A stretch of DNA of 64,000 nucleotides, taken from positions 62,001 through 126,000 of the forward strand of contig NZ_JAGPXT010000006.1 of NCBI RefSeq assembly GCF_018070465.1. The letters run 5' to 3'. Below, one piece after another: positions 52,367 through 61,481 of the stretch. The notes under the pieces are model-generated. The model was not told the origin of the DNA, searched no databases, and was given only the letters and a program-made list of their open reading frames with translations. The stretch is from Micromonospora sp. C95. GTDB taxonomy: Bacteria; Actinomycetota; Actinomycetes; Mycobacteriales; Micromonosporaceae. The translations under genes and the position numbers were made by a program. Position 1 is the stretch's first letter. The number at the start of each line of letters is the position of its first letter.

Positions 52367-55240
52367 CTACGCGCGACTACGCAGGAAGATGGCGCTCGCC
52401 TGAACCCGGGTACGCACCTGGAGCTTGTCGAAGATGTGCGACACGTGGACGCCGATGGTCCGCTCGCTGATGAACAGCCGCTGGCCGATCTCCTTGTTGG
52501 TGAGCCCTTCGGCGACCGCGGCCAGCACCTCGCGCTCCCGCGCGGTCAGGGCGGCCAGTTCGTCACCACCCGACCCGTCCGGCGTCGGGATCCCGACCGC
52601 ACCGCGTTCCTCCAGCGCGACCCGGGCCCGCCCGGCGAGCGTACGGATCTCGTCGGTCAACGGCACCGCCCCCAGCGTCTGCGCCATCTGGTACGCCTGG
52701 CGCAGCAGCTTCCCGGCGGTGGCGGCCTTGCGGCGGCTGGCCAGCAACGCCTCGGCCTGACGCAGCCGCGAGTACGCCGCCGGGTACGGATGGTTGCGGT
52801 GGTCCCACTCGGCTGCGGCCCGTGCCCACAGCTCCGGATCCGCCCCGTCGAGCCGACTCACCTCGGCGGCGCACAACGCCAGGTAACCGTCGACCACGTA
52901 GCGCACCGGCCGGGCCGCCCGCTCGCTGCGCTCCGCCACCCGGTCGGCGATCCCGCGCAGCCGGCGCACCGCGTTGTCGTCGACGGCGACGGTGCGGCTG
53001 GCGTGCGCCTCCGCCTCGGCGCGCAACCCGTGCCAGACCAGCACCGCGAGGATGACCAGGTCGTCGGAACGGGTCTCGGTCAGACCCCGCTGCACGGCGT
53101 GCCGGGCCACGTCGTGCCGCCCCTGCCACATCGCCATCCCGGCCCGCAGGGTGAGCAGCGGGATGACGTGCCGGGCACCGCCGCCGGCCAGGATGGTCGC
53201 CACCGCGTCCAGATCCCGATCGGCCGCCTCGACGTCGCCGTAGCCGACCGACAGCCGGCAGCGGGCCAGCAGCAACTCGACGGCATCCGCGCCGGAGGGA
53301 CGGTGCCGCAGTGCCGAGGCGACCACCTTCTCCGCCTCGGCCCACTGGCCCACCCGGAACAGTCCGTTCGTGGCGATGGCCAGCAACCGGGTCTCGTAGG
53401 AGCGACCCAGCCCCAGCTCGGCGACCCGCTCGGCGCCCCGGCGGGCGACCACGACGCCCTCTTCGAGGATGTTCAGCGGCCCGGTCAGCAGCTCGGCCAG
53501 GTGCAGGTAGGCCAACGCCACGGCCTCCGGGCTGCCGGCCCGCTCGGCGGTGGCCAGGGCCCGCCGCAACACCGCCAGGCCCGCGTCCGGATCCTGCCGG
53601 TACGCCTCGGAGAAACCCAGCGCGGCGCTGGCCAGCACCACCTCGGTGGTCGCGCCCTCCACCTGCTCGGCCAGGGCCAGCGCCTCCCGCGCCCGCCGGC
53701 CCGCCTCGGCGTACCGGCCGAGTTGCAGCAGCAGCTCCGCCAGCCGGGCGGCGGCGGTGGCCCGCTGCCCGGGCGTGCAGTCGGCGACGGCGAGTGCCTG
53801 CTCGTACTCCACCTCGGCAAGCGCGGAACGGCCGGCGGCGGCCAGGTAGCGGGCCCGCCGGATGTGCAGCTCGCAGGCCGGGAGGTCGGTGTCGGCGCCG
53901 GCCAGTTCTTCGAGCAGGGCCAACGCACGCGCGTACTCACCACAGTGGTGCGCCGCCTCGGCCGCCCGCCCGAGCAGCGTGGCCCGGTCGACGTCGGGCA
54001 GCCCCTCGGCCGACTGCACCGCCACCGACCAGTGTCGATGCGCCTCGGCGTAGCCGTACAGCCGCTCCGCCTCCTCGGCGGCGGCCACCGCCGCTGGCAG
54101 CGCCCGCTCCGGCTCACCGGCCAGCCGCCAGTGATGGGCCAACCGGGCCTGGTGCAGCTCGGCCGGGGCGGAGGTCAACGCCTCGGCGTAGCGGCGGTGC
54201 AGCACCGCCCGCTCGGCGGGCAGCAGTTCGTCCTCCAGCACCTCGGCGACGAGCCGGTGGCGCAGCCGGTAGCCGTCGGCGGAGCCGACGAGCAGCCGGT
54301 GGGACACCGCCGCCCGGACCGCGTCGAGCAGCTCGTGCTCCGGCAGCTCGACCACCCGGGCGAGCAGCCAGTGCTCCACCGGTTCGACTCCCGCGGCGAC
54401 GGCGTGCACGGCACGGTGGGCCGGTCGCGGTAGCGCGTCCACCCGGGCCAGGAAGACCTCGCGCAGGGTGTCGGACAGCCCGTCCCGACCGTCGCGCAGT
54501 TCCCGGGAGAGTTCCTCGGCCACGAAGGGGTTGCCGCCGCTGCGCTGCCACAGTTGCTCGGCCGCCTCGGGTACCAGTGGCCGACGCATCACCGCGGTGG
54601 CCAGTTCCTCGGTGCCGGCCCGGTCCAGCGGAGCCAGATCGAGCACCCGCACCGAACGCAGTCGGCGCAGCTCGGTGAGCACCCGGCGCAGCGGATGCGC
54701 TCCCTGCAGCGACTCCGACCGCACCGCCGCCAGCACCGACAGTTGCAGGTCACCGAGGCCGGCGAGCAGATACAGCAGAAGTTGCCGGGTCGTCCGGTCG
54801 ACCCACTGAAGGTCGTCGAGCACCAGCACCAGCGGGCGGTCACCGGCGATCACATTCAGCCCCCGGGACACCCGCTCCAGCAACGCACCCGCGCCGTCCG
54901 GGCCGGCCCGGTCCTCGGCGAACACCCCGAGCAGCGCGCGGACGGACGCCGCGGCCGGCGGGGCGAGGTCGGCGTCGAGGCGGCGCAGCGCCTGTCGCAG
55001 CGGGTGCAGCGGGGAGGCGTCACCGATGTCCAGACAGGACCCGGTGAGCACCAGGGCACCCCCGTGGCCCAGTCGGTCGGCGACCTCGCGCAGCAGGCGG
55101 GTCTTGCCCACGCCGCTCTCACCGGTCAGGAACACCGCCGCCGTGTGTCCCGGCGCCACGTCGTCGAGCAGCGCGGATCGTACCGTCGCCACCAGGTCGT
55201 CGCGACCCACGAGCGGTGTGGTGTCCACGTCGCTGGCCAT
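52367..55240 (-). CDS. LAL-type LuxR regulator with AAA ATPase domain
   Basis: A 957-residue large ATP-binding LuxR regulator. Residues 9-200 hold the ATPase (Walker A GESGVGKT at 40-47; Walker B LVLVLDDLQWVD at about 140-151). A long alpha-helical TPR-like middle (about 380-870) follows, and the C-terminal LuxR helix-turn-helix is at about 893-950 (LTAREREVLAAVAEGLTNKEIGQRLFISERTIGVHVSHIFDKL). Such proteins (MalT, PikD types) sense a small molecule and activate transcription. The start ATG 55240 has only a weak RBS. It is divergent from the cyclase/ATPase gene, with 193 bases between. Confidence 0.93.
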   Translation of the reverse strand: MASDVDTTPLVGRDDLVATVRSALLDDVAPGHTAAVFLTGESGVGKTRLLREVADRLGHGGALVLTGSCLDIGDASPLHPLRQALRRLDADLAPPAAASVRALLGVFAEDRAGPDGAGALLERVSRGLNVIAGDRPLVLVLDDLQWVDRTTRQLLLYLLAGLGDLQLSVLAAVRSESLQGAHPLRRVLTELRRLRSVRVLDLAPLDRAGTEELATAVMRRPLVPEAAEQLWQRSGGNPFVAEELSRELRDGRDGLSDTLREVFLARVDALPRPAHRAVHAVAAGVEPVEHWLLARVVELPEHELLDAVRAAVSHRLLVGSADGYRLRHRLVAEVLEDELLPAERAVLHRRYAEALTSAPAELHQARLAHHWRLAGEPERALPAAVAAAEEAERLYGYAEAHRHWSVAVQSAEGLPDVDRATLLGRAAEAAHHCGEYARALALLEELAGADTDLPACELHIRRARYLAAAGRSALAEVEYEQALAVADCTPGQRATAAARLAELLLQLGRYAEAGRRAREALALAEQVEGATTEVVLASAALGFSEAYRQDPDAGLAVLRRALATAERAGSPEAVALAYLHLAELLTGPLNILEEGVVVARRGAERVAELGLGRSYETRLLAIATNGLFRVGQWAEAEKVVASALRHRPSGADAVELLLARCRLSVGYGDVEAADRDLDAVATILAGGGARHVIPLLTLRAGMAMWQGRHDVARHAVQRGLTETRSDDLVILAVLVWHGLRAEAEAHASRTVAVDDNAVRRLRGIADRVAERSERAARPVRYVVDGYLALCAAEVSRLDGADPELWARAAAEWDHRNHPYPAAYSRLRQAEALLASRRKAATAGKLLRQAYQMAQTLGAVPLTDEIRTLAGRARVALEERGAVGIPTPDGSGGDELAALTAREREVLAAVAEGLTNKEIGQRLFISERTIGVHVSHIFDKLQVRTRVQASAIFLRSRA

Positions 55241-55433
55241 GGCTCGCAGCCTAGTCACAGGTTCCGCCCCCGTTCTACAGGTGCCTCGCGTCTGTCCTAC
55301 TCATCGCGTCGACATTGCGACCAAAGGTTGCGTCCGGCCGACATACGTCGTTCTGCAGATCCGCCGTCGGACCAGCGGTGACAGGCTCCGGACATCGTCG
55401 GCGCGCACGGGGGGTGAGGCAGGTGCGATCTCC

Positions 55434-58136
55434 ATGCCCAGTTCTGTTGTCGCTGGTCAGGCCACCGTCGGGCGAGTGCGGTGGCCCGTGGCGGAGGAGC
55501 GGCGGACCGTCACGGTCCTCTTCGTCGACATCGTCGGGTCGACCCGATTGGTCGACCGGCTCGACCCGGAGGACGTCCGCGCCCTGCAACGGGCCTACTT
55601 CGGCAGCGTCGCCCGGGTGCTGCGACGGTGGAACGGCGCGGTGGAGAAGTACGTCGGCGACGCCGTGATGGCTCTGTTCGGCGCACGCCACGCGGACGGA
55701 TGGGACGCGTATCGGGCGGTGCGCGCCGGGCTGGAGATCCAGCGGGCACTCGACGGCCTCCCGCTGGCCCCGGCACCGGGACTGCGGGTCCGGGTCGGCG
55801 TCGCCACCGGCGAGGCCGTGGTCGACCTGACCACCAGCCACGACGGCGGGCACGGCGTCGCCAGCGGTGCGGTCATCACCCTCGCCGCCCGGCTGCAGGA
55901 ACACGCCCCGCCCGGTGGGGTGGCGCTCTGCCCGGCCACCCATCGGGCCGTCGCCGGGCTGATCGCACAGCGCCCGGTCCCGGCGGTGGCCGTCGTCGGC
56001 AAGGCGCTGCCGGTCGACGTCTGGCATGCCACCGGCACCGAGCCTCCCCGACCGCCACGACACGTGGGTGCCCTGCTCGGCCGCCGACGGGAGTTGGCCG
56101 TCGCCGGCGAGCACCTCGCCGAGGCGGTGCGCGGGCGCGGCGACCGCCGGGTGCTGCTGCTCGGTCCGCCCGGCAGCGGGCGCAGCAGCCTGTTGCGGGA
56201 ACTGGTGCGGACCACCCGCACGCTGGACGGGGTCCCGGTACGTTGGTGTCCCACGGCCTGCCCGCCCTACCCGGAGGCACCGCTGCAGCCGGTGGCGGAC
56301 CTGGTCCGCGGGCTGGCCCGGGCCCGCGTCACCGACGACCCCGAGACGGTACGCGGCCGGCTCGCCGCCGCCCTGACGTCGCTGGTGCCGGCCGACCTGC
56401 TGACGCCCGCGCTGGCCACAGTGGACGACCTGTTAGGGATGACGGTCGCCCAGGCGCGCGCGGTGCCGTACTGGTGGGAGGTGTTGCTGAGCCTGGCGCG
56501 ACGGCAACCGGTGGTGGTCGCCGTCGACGATCTCGACCGTGCCGCACCGGCGCTGCGCCGCCACCTGGCCACGCTCGTCGACCTGGCCGACGAACGTGAC
56601 CTGCCACTGGTGCTGGTCGCGACCGGTACTCGGGAGCGGGGCACTGCCGCTCGCCGGGAGGCCCGGGTGCGCCTGTCACCGCTCGACACCATCAGCACCG
56701 CCCGGCTCCTGCGCCGACTGCTGCGCCGGGCCGGTCAACCGACCGGGTTGGTGCCCCGGCTGATCGCCGTGACCGGTGGCAACCCCGGCCGTGCGGTGGC
56801 CTACGTCCGCATGCTCACCGCGCTGGCCGGGGTCGCTCGGCCGGGCCGGTTCGCGGCGGACGGCACCCCCCGAGCGCTACCCGTACCGGAGTGTGTCCGG
56901 CGGGTCGTCGAGGCCCGGCTGGACCGTCTCGGCGGCGGTGCGCGTGCGGTCCTGATGGCCGCCGCGCTCCTGCCGGGCCGCACCGTGGCGGAACTGGCCG
57001 CCGTCCTTGTCTGGCCGGATGCCCGGGCGGCGGCGGAGCTGGCCACCCTGACCCGCGACGGCCTGCTGCTCACTCGGCCGGCCGGCGGCTACGAGGTGGC
57101 CGATCCGGTGGTGCGGCAGGTCGCCCGTGCCCGGCTGCCCCGAGCCGTGCGGGCCGCCTTCGCCCGGCGGGCGGCGCGAGGCACCCCGACGAGCGCGGCG
57201 GGTGCGGACCATCTCGACCCGGACCGCGCGGCCGGCATCGCGTCGGCGACCCCCGTGACGCACCACCGGGAGCCGCCTCCGACGCGCTCGGCACCAGTGC
57301 CGGCACTGACCCGCGGTCCCATCCCGCACGCCGGTTGTCGGCCCCGGATCGCCAGGTCAGCGCCGGGCGAGGAAGGCCATGACCCGGTCCCAGGTCAGCG
57401 CGGCGGCGACCGGGTCATGGTCGGCGACGCTCGGGTCGGTGAAGAGGTGTCCCGCCCCGGGATACCGGTGTGCCACGAGATCGGCCCCGGCCGCGGTCAT
57501 CTCCCGCTGCCACGTGTCGACCTCGTCGGGTGGGTCGTAGGCATCCGGGTCGGCCAGGTGCAGCTGCACCCGGAGGCCGGGACGGACCGCCGCCGGAGAC
57601 CCTCCGGTGCCGTGCAACAGCAGCAGTCCGCCGGTGTCCGGTCGTTCGGCAAGCAGCGCACCGGCGACCCCGGCACCCATCGAGAAACCGGCGAGCACGG
57701 TGTCGGGCGGCAGTCCGTCGAGCGCCGCGCGTGCCCGGTCCAGAACGGCCTGCTGGCCGATCCGCGCCAACAACGCGAAGCCCTCCGCCACGGAGTCCAC
57801 GGCGGGTACGCCGTACAGGTCGGGCGCGTGCACCTGGTGACCGGCGGCGCGCAGCCGGTCGGCGGCCGCCAGCACCGCTGGTCGCAGCCCGTACACGGAG
57901 TGGAAGAGCACCACATGTCCCATCGGGACATCCTGCCCGACCCCGGCGCCGACCATGGATCGACGCGCGCGGGTGCCGTACCGGGCGGCCGGCTCAGCGG
58001 TGCTGTTCGGCTGCCGGCGCCCGGTCCGGCTCCACCGGTTCCGGTGCGCCACCGCCGGGATCGGCTGCCGGGCGCAGCGTCCGGCTCTGTCCGCGAAACT
58101 CCGCGACCACCTCCCCGTCCGCCCGGCACACGGTGA
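55434..58136 (+). CDS. Class III adenylate-cyclase-like/AAA ATPase protein with disrupted C-terminus
   Basis: The N-terminal 180 residues form a class III nucleotide cyclase domain (RRTVTVLFVDIVGSTRLVDRL; KYVGDAVMALFGA; GVATGEAVV). An AAA-type module follows (Walker A GPPGSGRSS; VVVAVDDLDRA), then a winged-helix-like part to about base 57230 (GYEVADPVVRQVARARLPRAVRAAFARRA). Relatives usually continue with several hundred TPR residues. Here the frame becomes Arg/Pro/Gly-rich and stays open to 58136 antisense to the DLH gene and into the thioesterase gene, so that tail is probably meaningless. The gene is likely truncated by deletion or frameshift; the Walker A last residues (GRSS, not GKS/T) are also unusual. 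Start 55434 is one of several choices. Confidence 0.65.
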   Translation: MPSSVVAGQATVGRVRWPVAEERRTVTVLFVDIVGSTRLVDRLDPEDVRALQRAYFGSVARVLRRWNGAVEKYVGDAVMALFGARHADGWDAYRAVRAGLEIQRALDGLPLAPAPGLRVRVGVATGEAVVDLTTSHDGGHGVASGAVITLAARLQEHAPPGGVALCPATHRAVAGLIAQRPVPAVAVVGKALPVDVWHATGTEPPRPPRHVGALLGRRRELAVAGEHLAEAVRGRGDRRVLLLGPPGSGRSSLLRELVRTTRTLDGVPVRWCPTACPPYPEAPLQPVADLVRGLARARVTDDPETVRGRLAAALTSLVPADLLTPALATVDDLLGMTVAQARAVPYWWEVLLSLARRQPVVVAVDDLDRAAPALRRHLATLVDLADERDLPLVLVATGTRERGTAARREARVRLSPLDTISTARLLRRLLRRAGQPTGLVPRLIAVTGGNPGRAVAYVRMLTALAGVARPGRFAADGTPRALPVPECVRRVVEARLDRLGGGARAVLMAAALLPGRTVAELAAVLVWPDARAAAELATLTRDGLLLTRPAGGYEVADPVVRQVARARLPRAVRAAFARRAARGTPTSAAGADHLDPDRAAGIASATPVTHHREPPPTRSAPVPALTRGPIPHAGCRPRIARSAPGEEGHDPVPGQRGGDRVMVGDARVGEEVSRPGIPVCHEIGPGRGHLPLPRVDLVGWVVGIRVGQVQLHPEAGTDRRRRPSGAVQQQQSAGVRSFGKQRTGDPGTHRETGEHGVGRQSVERRACPVQNGLLADPRQQREALRHGVHGGYAVQVGRVHLVTGGAQPVGGRQHRWSQPVHGVEEHHMSHRDILPDPGADHGSTRAGAVPGGRLSGAVRLPAPGPAPPVPVRHRRDRLPGAASGSVRETPRPPPRPPGTR
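57357..57923 (-). CDS. Dienelactone hydrolase family protein
   Basis: A 188-residue alpha/beta hydrolase of the DLH type: GHVVLFHSVYGLRPAVLAAADRLRAAGHQVHAPDLYG start, nucleophile elbow AGFSMGAGVAG with Ser rather than Cys, an acid in the LADPDAYDPPDEVDTW segment, and His in YPGAGHLFTD. It hydrolyses a lactone or ester of unknown identity in the cytoplasm. ATG 57923 follows AGGATG. The whole gene lies opposite the open tail of the cyclase/ATPase frame; its coherent fold makes it the real gene there. Confidence 0.88.
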   Translation of the reverse strand: MGHVVLFHSVYGLRPAVLAAADRLRAAGHQVHAPDLYGVPAVDSVAEGFALLARIGQQAVLDRARAALDGLPPDTVLAGFSMGAGVAGALLAERPDTGGLLLLHGTGGSPAAVRPGLRVQLHLADPDAYDPPDEVDTWQREMTAAGADLVAHRYPGAGHLFTDPSVADHDPVAAALTWDRVMAFLARR

Positions 58137-58467
58137 CGTCGTAGATGCCGCTGCGGCCGTACCGGGTGCGCTCGCTGGCCCGGGCGACCAGCAGATCCCC
58201 CTGCCGGGCCGGGCGGACGAAGGTGATGTCGGCTCCGGCGGCGACGGTGGCCGGGCCGTGGCTGTTGCAGGCCAGTGCGAACGCGGTGTCGGCCAGCAGG
58301 AAGACGAAACCGCCGTGCGCGATGCGGTGTCCGTTGACCATGCCGTCGGTGATCCGCATGCGGGCCACCGCGTTGCCGTCGGTGGCGCTGATCAGCTCGA
58401 TGCCGAGCCGGTTGGAGGCCACGTCGGCGTCGAACATCTCGTGTGCGGCGGTGCGCTGTGATTCCAC
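57994..58467 (-). CDS. PaaI-type hotdog-fold thioesterase
   Basis: A protein of about 157 residues: AHEMFDADVASNRLGIELISATDGNAVARMRITDGMVNGHRIAHGGFVFLLADTAFALACNSHG (described here in parts: N-terminal Met-Phe helix, HGGFVFLLADTAFA catalytic helix), then RYGRSGIYDVTVCRADGEVVAEFRGQSR. PaaI-like enzymes hydrolyse hydroxyphenylacetyl-CoA and similar thioesters. The GTG start 58467 has a weak RBS; ATG 58437 is an alternative. The gene is followed 71 bases later by the DLH gene on the same strand. Confidence 0.85.
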   Translation of the reverse strand: MESQRTAAHEMFDADVASNRLGIELISATDGNAVARMRITDGMVNGHRIAHGGFVFLLADTAFALACNSHGPATVAAGADITFVRPARQGDLLVARASERTRYGRSGIYDVTVCRADGEVVAEFRGQSRTLRPAADPGGGAPEPVEPDRAPAAEQHR

Positions 58468-58870
58468 CTGGTGTCCAGTCCGTTCCGGCCGGGCGCCTCG
58501 CCCTCGCTCACGAAAATCATGGCAGCACAGGTCGGCGCACCTACGCGCGGGCTTTCCCGAGCGGGGGCGGCTCCCGGCCCAGGTTCGACGACGGCGTCCC
58601 GGGTCGCTCGGTTCGGCGGGGTGTGCCGACCGAGCGCGACCGAGCCGGACCGTCTGTCCGGTCCGACCCGATCCGATCATCGCCCCGCCATTCTCTCGTA
58701 GTTGCAAAAGCTTGGCAACAAGGCTGGACAGGAAAGCCCGCCAGTAACTGGCGTGCTCTACCCGACCGGGCACAGCCCGGAGTGGACACCCCCGATCTCC
58801 TGGCACCGCACGGCCCTCAGGTGCCACGGCTGCACGATCGCCACGCAGGGGTGGGAGCTAGGGTGCGGTG
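58468..58870. other. Intergenic region with two small inverted repeats
   Basis: This 403-base gap between divergent genes holds no supported gene. Near the MBL gene are GTTGC (58701-58705) with GCAAC (58715-58719), an operator-like palindrome in lower-GC DNA, and CGCCAG (58739-58744) with CTGGCG (58748-58753). Either could be a repressor site; no regulator gene is adjacent. Confidence 0.4.
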
Positions 58871-59581
58871 ATGGTGGTGGCGTTCGAGCATCTTGTGGGT
58901 CGGGTGTGGCTCTGTCCGGGGGATCCTGATCCGGACCTGGTGCAGGCGGGCGTCGCGGTGATCGCCGACGAGCGGGGCAGTGTCCTGGTGGACGCCGGCC
59001 AGAGCCCGTCGCACGCACGTGAGCTTCAGGCGGCGCTACGGGCCGCCGGTCTACCGGCTCCCCGCTGGCTGGTCTACACCCATCATCACTGGGACCACGT
59101 CTGGGGCGCCTGCGCCTGGCCGGACGTGCAGATCGTCGGCCATGCCAGCGGTGCGGAGCTGCTGCGCGCCGAGGCGGCCCGGCCGTGGAGCGTCCGGTAC
59201 CTGCGCGAGGAGGTGCTGCGCAACCGGCGGCTCGGGCCGAGTTTCCGGGCCCGCGCGCTCGCCGTCGACTCCTGGGACGAGTTGCGGATCCTGCCGCCGA
59301 CGCGCGTCTTCACCGATGAGGTGAAGTTGCCCACCGGCGTGCTGGTACGCCACGTCGGCGGCCGGCACGCCCCGGACTCCACAATCGTGGTGGTGCCCGA
59401 TTCGGGGGTCATGCTGCTCGGGGACAGCTGGTATCCGCCGCCGGCGCACCTGCGTACGCCGGCGGACGAACCGGACCTCGCGCTGGTCGGGCGGCTGCTC
59501 GACGACGACATCGGCTGGTACGTCTCCAGTCACAGCCCACCGTTGACCCTCGACGATGCCCGGGCGGCGATCACCGGCTGA
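58871..59581 (+). CDS. MBL-fold metallo-hydrolase
   Basis: A 236-residue metallo-beta-lactamase-fold protein. The metal motif HxHxDH is present as HHHWDH (about residues 71-76), with later ligands His in HVGGRHAPDST, Asp in LLGDSWY and His in SSHSPP. There is no signal peptide, so a cytoplasmic hydrolase with a lactone, thioester or phosphodiester substrate is likely. ATG 58871 is preferred to GTG 58868. Confidence 0.9.
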   Translation: MVVAFEHLVGRVWLCPGDPDPDLVQAGVAVIADERGSVLVDAGQSPSHARELQAALRAAGLPAPRWLVYTHHHWDHVWGACAWPDVQIVGHASGAELLRAEAARPWSVRYLREEVLRNRRLGPSFRARALAVDSWDELRILPPTRVFTDEVKLPTGVLVRHVGGRHAPDSTIVVVPDSGVMLLGDSWYPPPAHLRTPADEPDLALVGRLLDDDIGWYVSSHSPPLTLDDARAAITG

Positions 59582-59603
59582 GTCGGTCGGCAGCCCGGTC
59601 GGC

Positions 59604-59939
59604 TCAGCGGGCGCGACGCTCCGGATGGGCCCGGTTCCAGGCGCGCATCCGGTCCGGATATCCGACCTTGTTGGCCTCGTAGAGCGGGATGGCGTGTTTG
59701 CGGGCCAGGGCGCCGGCGGCGCGCGGCGTGCCGGTGCGGCGGCGGATCCACTCCCCGTCGTGGGCGATGGCCATCACCGTGGTGTCGGTGGCGGTGGTCT
59801 CCGGTTCCAGGTAGAACTCCACCCCCTGCCGGCTGGTGGCGAACCGCTCCAGCGCGGCGAGGTCCTCGGGGGTGGCCTCGCGGTCGAGTTTCGTCGGGGT
59901 GCCCTGCGCGGCTCGTGACCGCCGGCTGAACCAGCCCAT
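59604..59939 (-). CDS. Conserved actinobacterial hypothetical protein
   Basis: A 111-residue protein, ATG 59939 behind GGAG. It begins WFSRRSR and contains TPEDLAALERFATSRQGVEFYLEPETTATDTTVMAIAHDGEWIRRR, then PRAAGALARKHAIPLYEANKVGYP. Small proteins of this type are conserved in actinobacteria; no function is known. It is convergent with the MBL gene across a 22-base gap. Confidence 0.8.
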   Translation of the reverse strand: MGWFSRRSRAAQGTPTKLDREATPEDLAALERFATSRQGVEFYLEPETTATDTTVMAIAHDGEWIRRRTGTPRAAGALARKHAIPLYEANKVGYPDRMRAWNRAHPERRAR

Positions 59940-60060
59940 GCCCGGCTCCTCTCCTCGGCGTGACTCCCAGTGCAGCACCGTCACCTGGCAGATCCCTGTG
60001 AGCCGGGTGAGAATCCCCCGTCGCGGTGAGCCGGTCGACGGCGGCCCGGCCACCGGCCCG

Positions 60061-61326
60061 CTACGCATCCGGCTGCCCCGAGCCCGCCCGCGCCGGCGCC
60101 CCCGTGCCGCCGGCGTCGGGCGGGCGGGCCGCCGGGACCAGCAGGAGGGTCGGCAGCAGGAGCAGCGGTACGACCAGCAGCGCCCGCAGCGTGCCCACCT
60201 GGTCACCGAGCAGGCCCAGCAGCGGCGGCCCGGCCAGGAACGCCGTGTAACCGATCACCGCGACCACGCTGACCCGTACGTGTGCGTGCTCCTCCTCGTC
60301 GGCGGCGGCGCTCATCCCCACCGGGAAGCCGAGCGAGGCACCGATCCCCCACAGCGCGACGCCGACCACCGCGACCGGACCGGAACCGGCGAGCACCGCC
60401 AGACCGGCGCCGACGGCGGCGAGCAGGATGGTCGTGGTCAGCACCGGCCCCCGCCCCCAACGGTCCAGTGCCACCGTGCCGACCGTTCGGCCCAGCGTCA
60501 TGCCGACCACGAACACGCCGAAGACCGCCGCGCCGGCCGCCTCGCTGAAGCCGTAGCCGTCGATGAAGGCGACCGCGAGCCAGTCGTTGGCGCTGCCCTC
60601 GGCGAACGCCGCCGCCAGCACCAGCAGACCGATGAGCAGGGTGCGGGGCTCCCGCCAGGCGGCCAGCAGCCGACTGCGGCGGCCGGCCGGGGTGCCGGCC
60701 GCCGCCGGCTCGGCCGGCAGGAACGCGCGCGCCCCGAGCAGGGTGCCGCCGAGCACCAGGGCGGCCAGCACCGCAAGGTGCACTGCGACCGGGACGCCCA
60801 GGCGGGCGGCGCCCGCGCCGACGCCCGCGCCGGCCACCGAGCCGAGGCTCCAGGCGGCGTGGAAGCGGGGCATCACCGTCCAGCCGAGCCGCCGTTCGAC
60901 CGCCGCACCCTCGACGTTCATCGCGACGTCGCAGGTGCCCGAGCCGTAGCCGAGCGCGAACAGGCCCACCGCCACTCCGGGCAGCCAGCCGGCGACGCCC
61001 GCCGAGACTCCGGTGATGGTCAGCCCGAGCGCGACCAGCACGGTGGACGCCGCCACCGCGCGCGCCGCGCCGAGGCGCTGGGCGACCAGGCCGGCGGTGG
61101 GCATGGCGAGGATCGCCCCGAGGGACAGGGCGAGCAGGAGCAGGCCGAGACGGCCCGGGCTGAGGCCGAGGCCGTCGCGGACCGCCGGTACCCGGGCGAA
61201 CCAGGTGGCGACGGCCAGTCCGTTGAGCGCGAACACGACCGCGACACCGTTACGGGCGGCCAGCACGGCGCCCGACGGGCCGGGGCTGGCCGGCGGGGTG
61301 GCGGGGGTGGTGACGGCGGGGTCCAC
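60061..61326 (-). CDS. MFS transporter
   Basis: A 421-residue 12-helix major facilitator protein: NGVAVVFALNGLAVATWFARVPAVRDGLGLSPGRLGLLLLALSLGAILAMP is the start (first helix plus motif A region), with GxLxGP-like pieces later. It resembles actinobacterial sugar or drug exporters of the YbjJ/inner-membrane type (FucP-like fold). GTG 61326 has GGAGAGGA upstream. It is divergent from a LacI regulator with a palindromic operator between them, suggesting induction by a sugar-like compound. Confidence 0.9.
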   Translation of the reverse strand: MDPAVTTPATPPASPGPSGAVLAARNGVAVVFALNGLAVATWFARVPAVRDGLGLSPGRLGLLLLALSLGAILAMPTAGLVAQRLGAARAVAASTVLVALGLTITGVSAGVAGWLPGVAVGLFALGYGSGTCDVAMNVEGAAVERRLGWTVMPRFHAAWSLGSVAGAGVGAGAARLGVPVAVHLAVLAALVLGGTLLGARAFLPAEPAAAGTPAGRRSRLLAAWREPRTLLIGLLVLAAAFAEGSANDWLAVAFIDGYGFSEAAGAAVFGVFVVGMTLGRTVGTVALDRWGRGPVLTTTILLAAVGAGLAVLAGSGPVAVVGVALWGIGASLGFPVGMSAAADEEEHAHVRVSVVAVIGYTAFLAGPPLLGLLGDQVGTLRALLVVPLLLLPTLLLVPAARPPDAGGTGAPARAGSGQPDA

Positions 61327-61371
61327 GTACGTTCCGGTCCTCTCCTCGGAGCAGTACGACGATCACACACC

Positions 61372-61385
61372 TGGGAGCGCTACCA
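61372..61385. promoter_or_regulatory. LacI/CebR-type operator
   Basis: TGGGAGCGCTACCA differs at one base from the palindrome TGGGAGCGCTCCCA, the box described for the Streptomyces LacI-family repressor CebR. It lies between the divergent MFS and LacI genes, 46 bases from the former start and 97 bases from the latter. Confidence 0.75.
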
Positions 61386-61481
61386 CCACAATCCGTCGCC
61401 GGTCCTTACCAGTGGCCGTCGGGCACGGCATGATGCTGTTGGGCGCCCAGGTGGGCGGGAGCGACAACGGGGAGAACGCCA

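Noticed and set aside
55026..55433. Upstream extension of the cyclase/ATPase gene
   Set aside because: The frame is open back to 55026 but overlaps the LuxR gene start on the other strand and is Ser/Arg-rich; cyclase homology begins after 55480.
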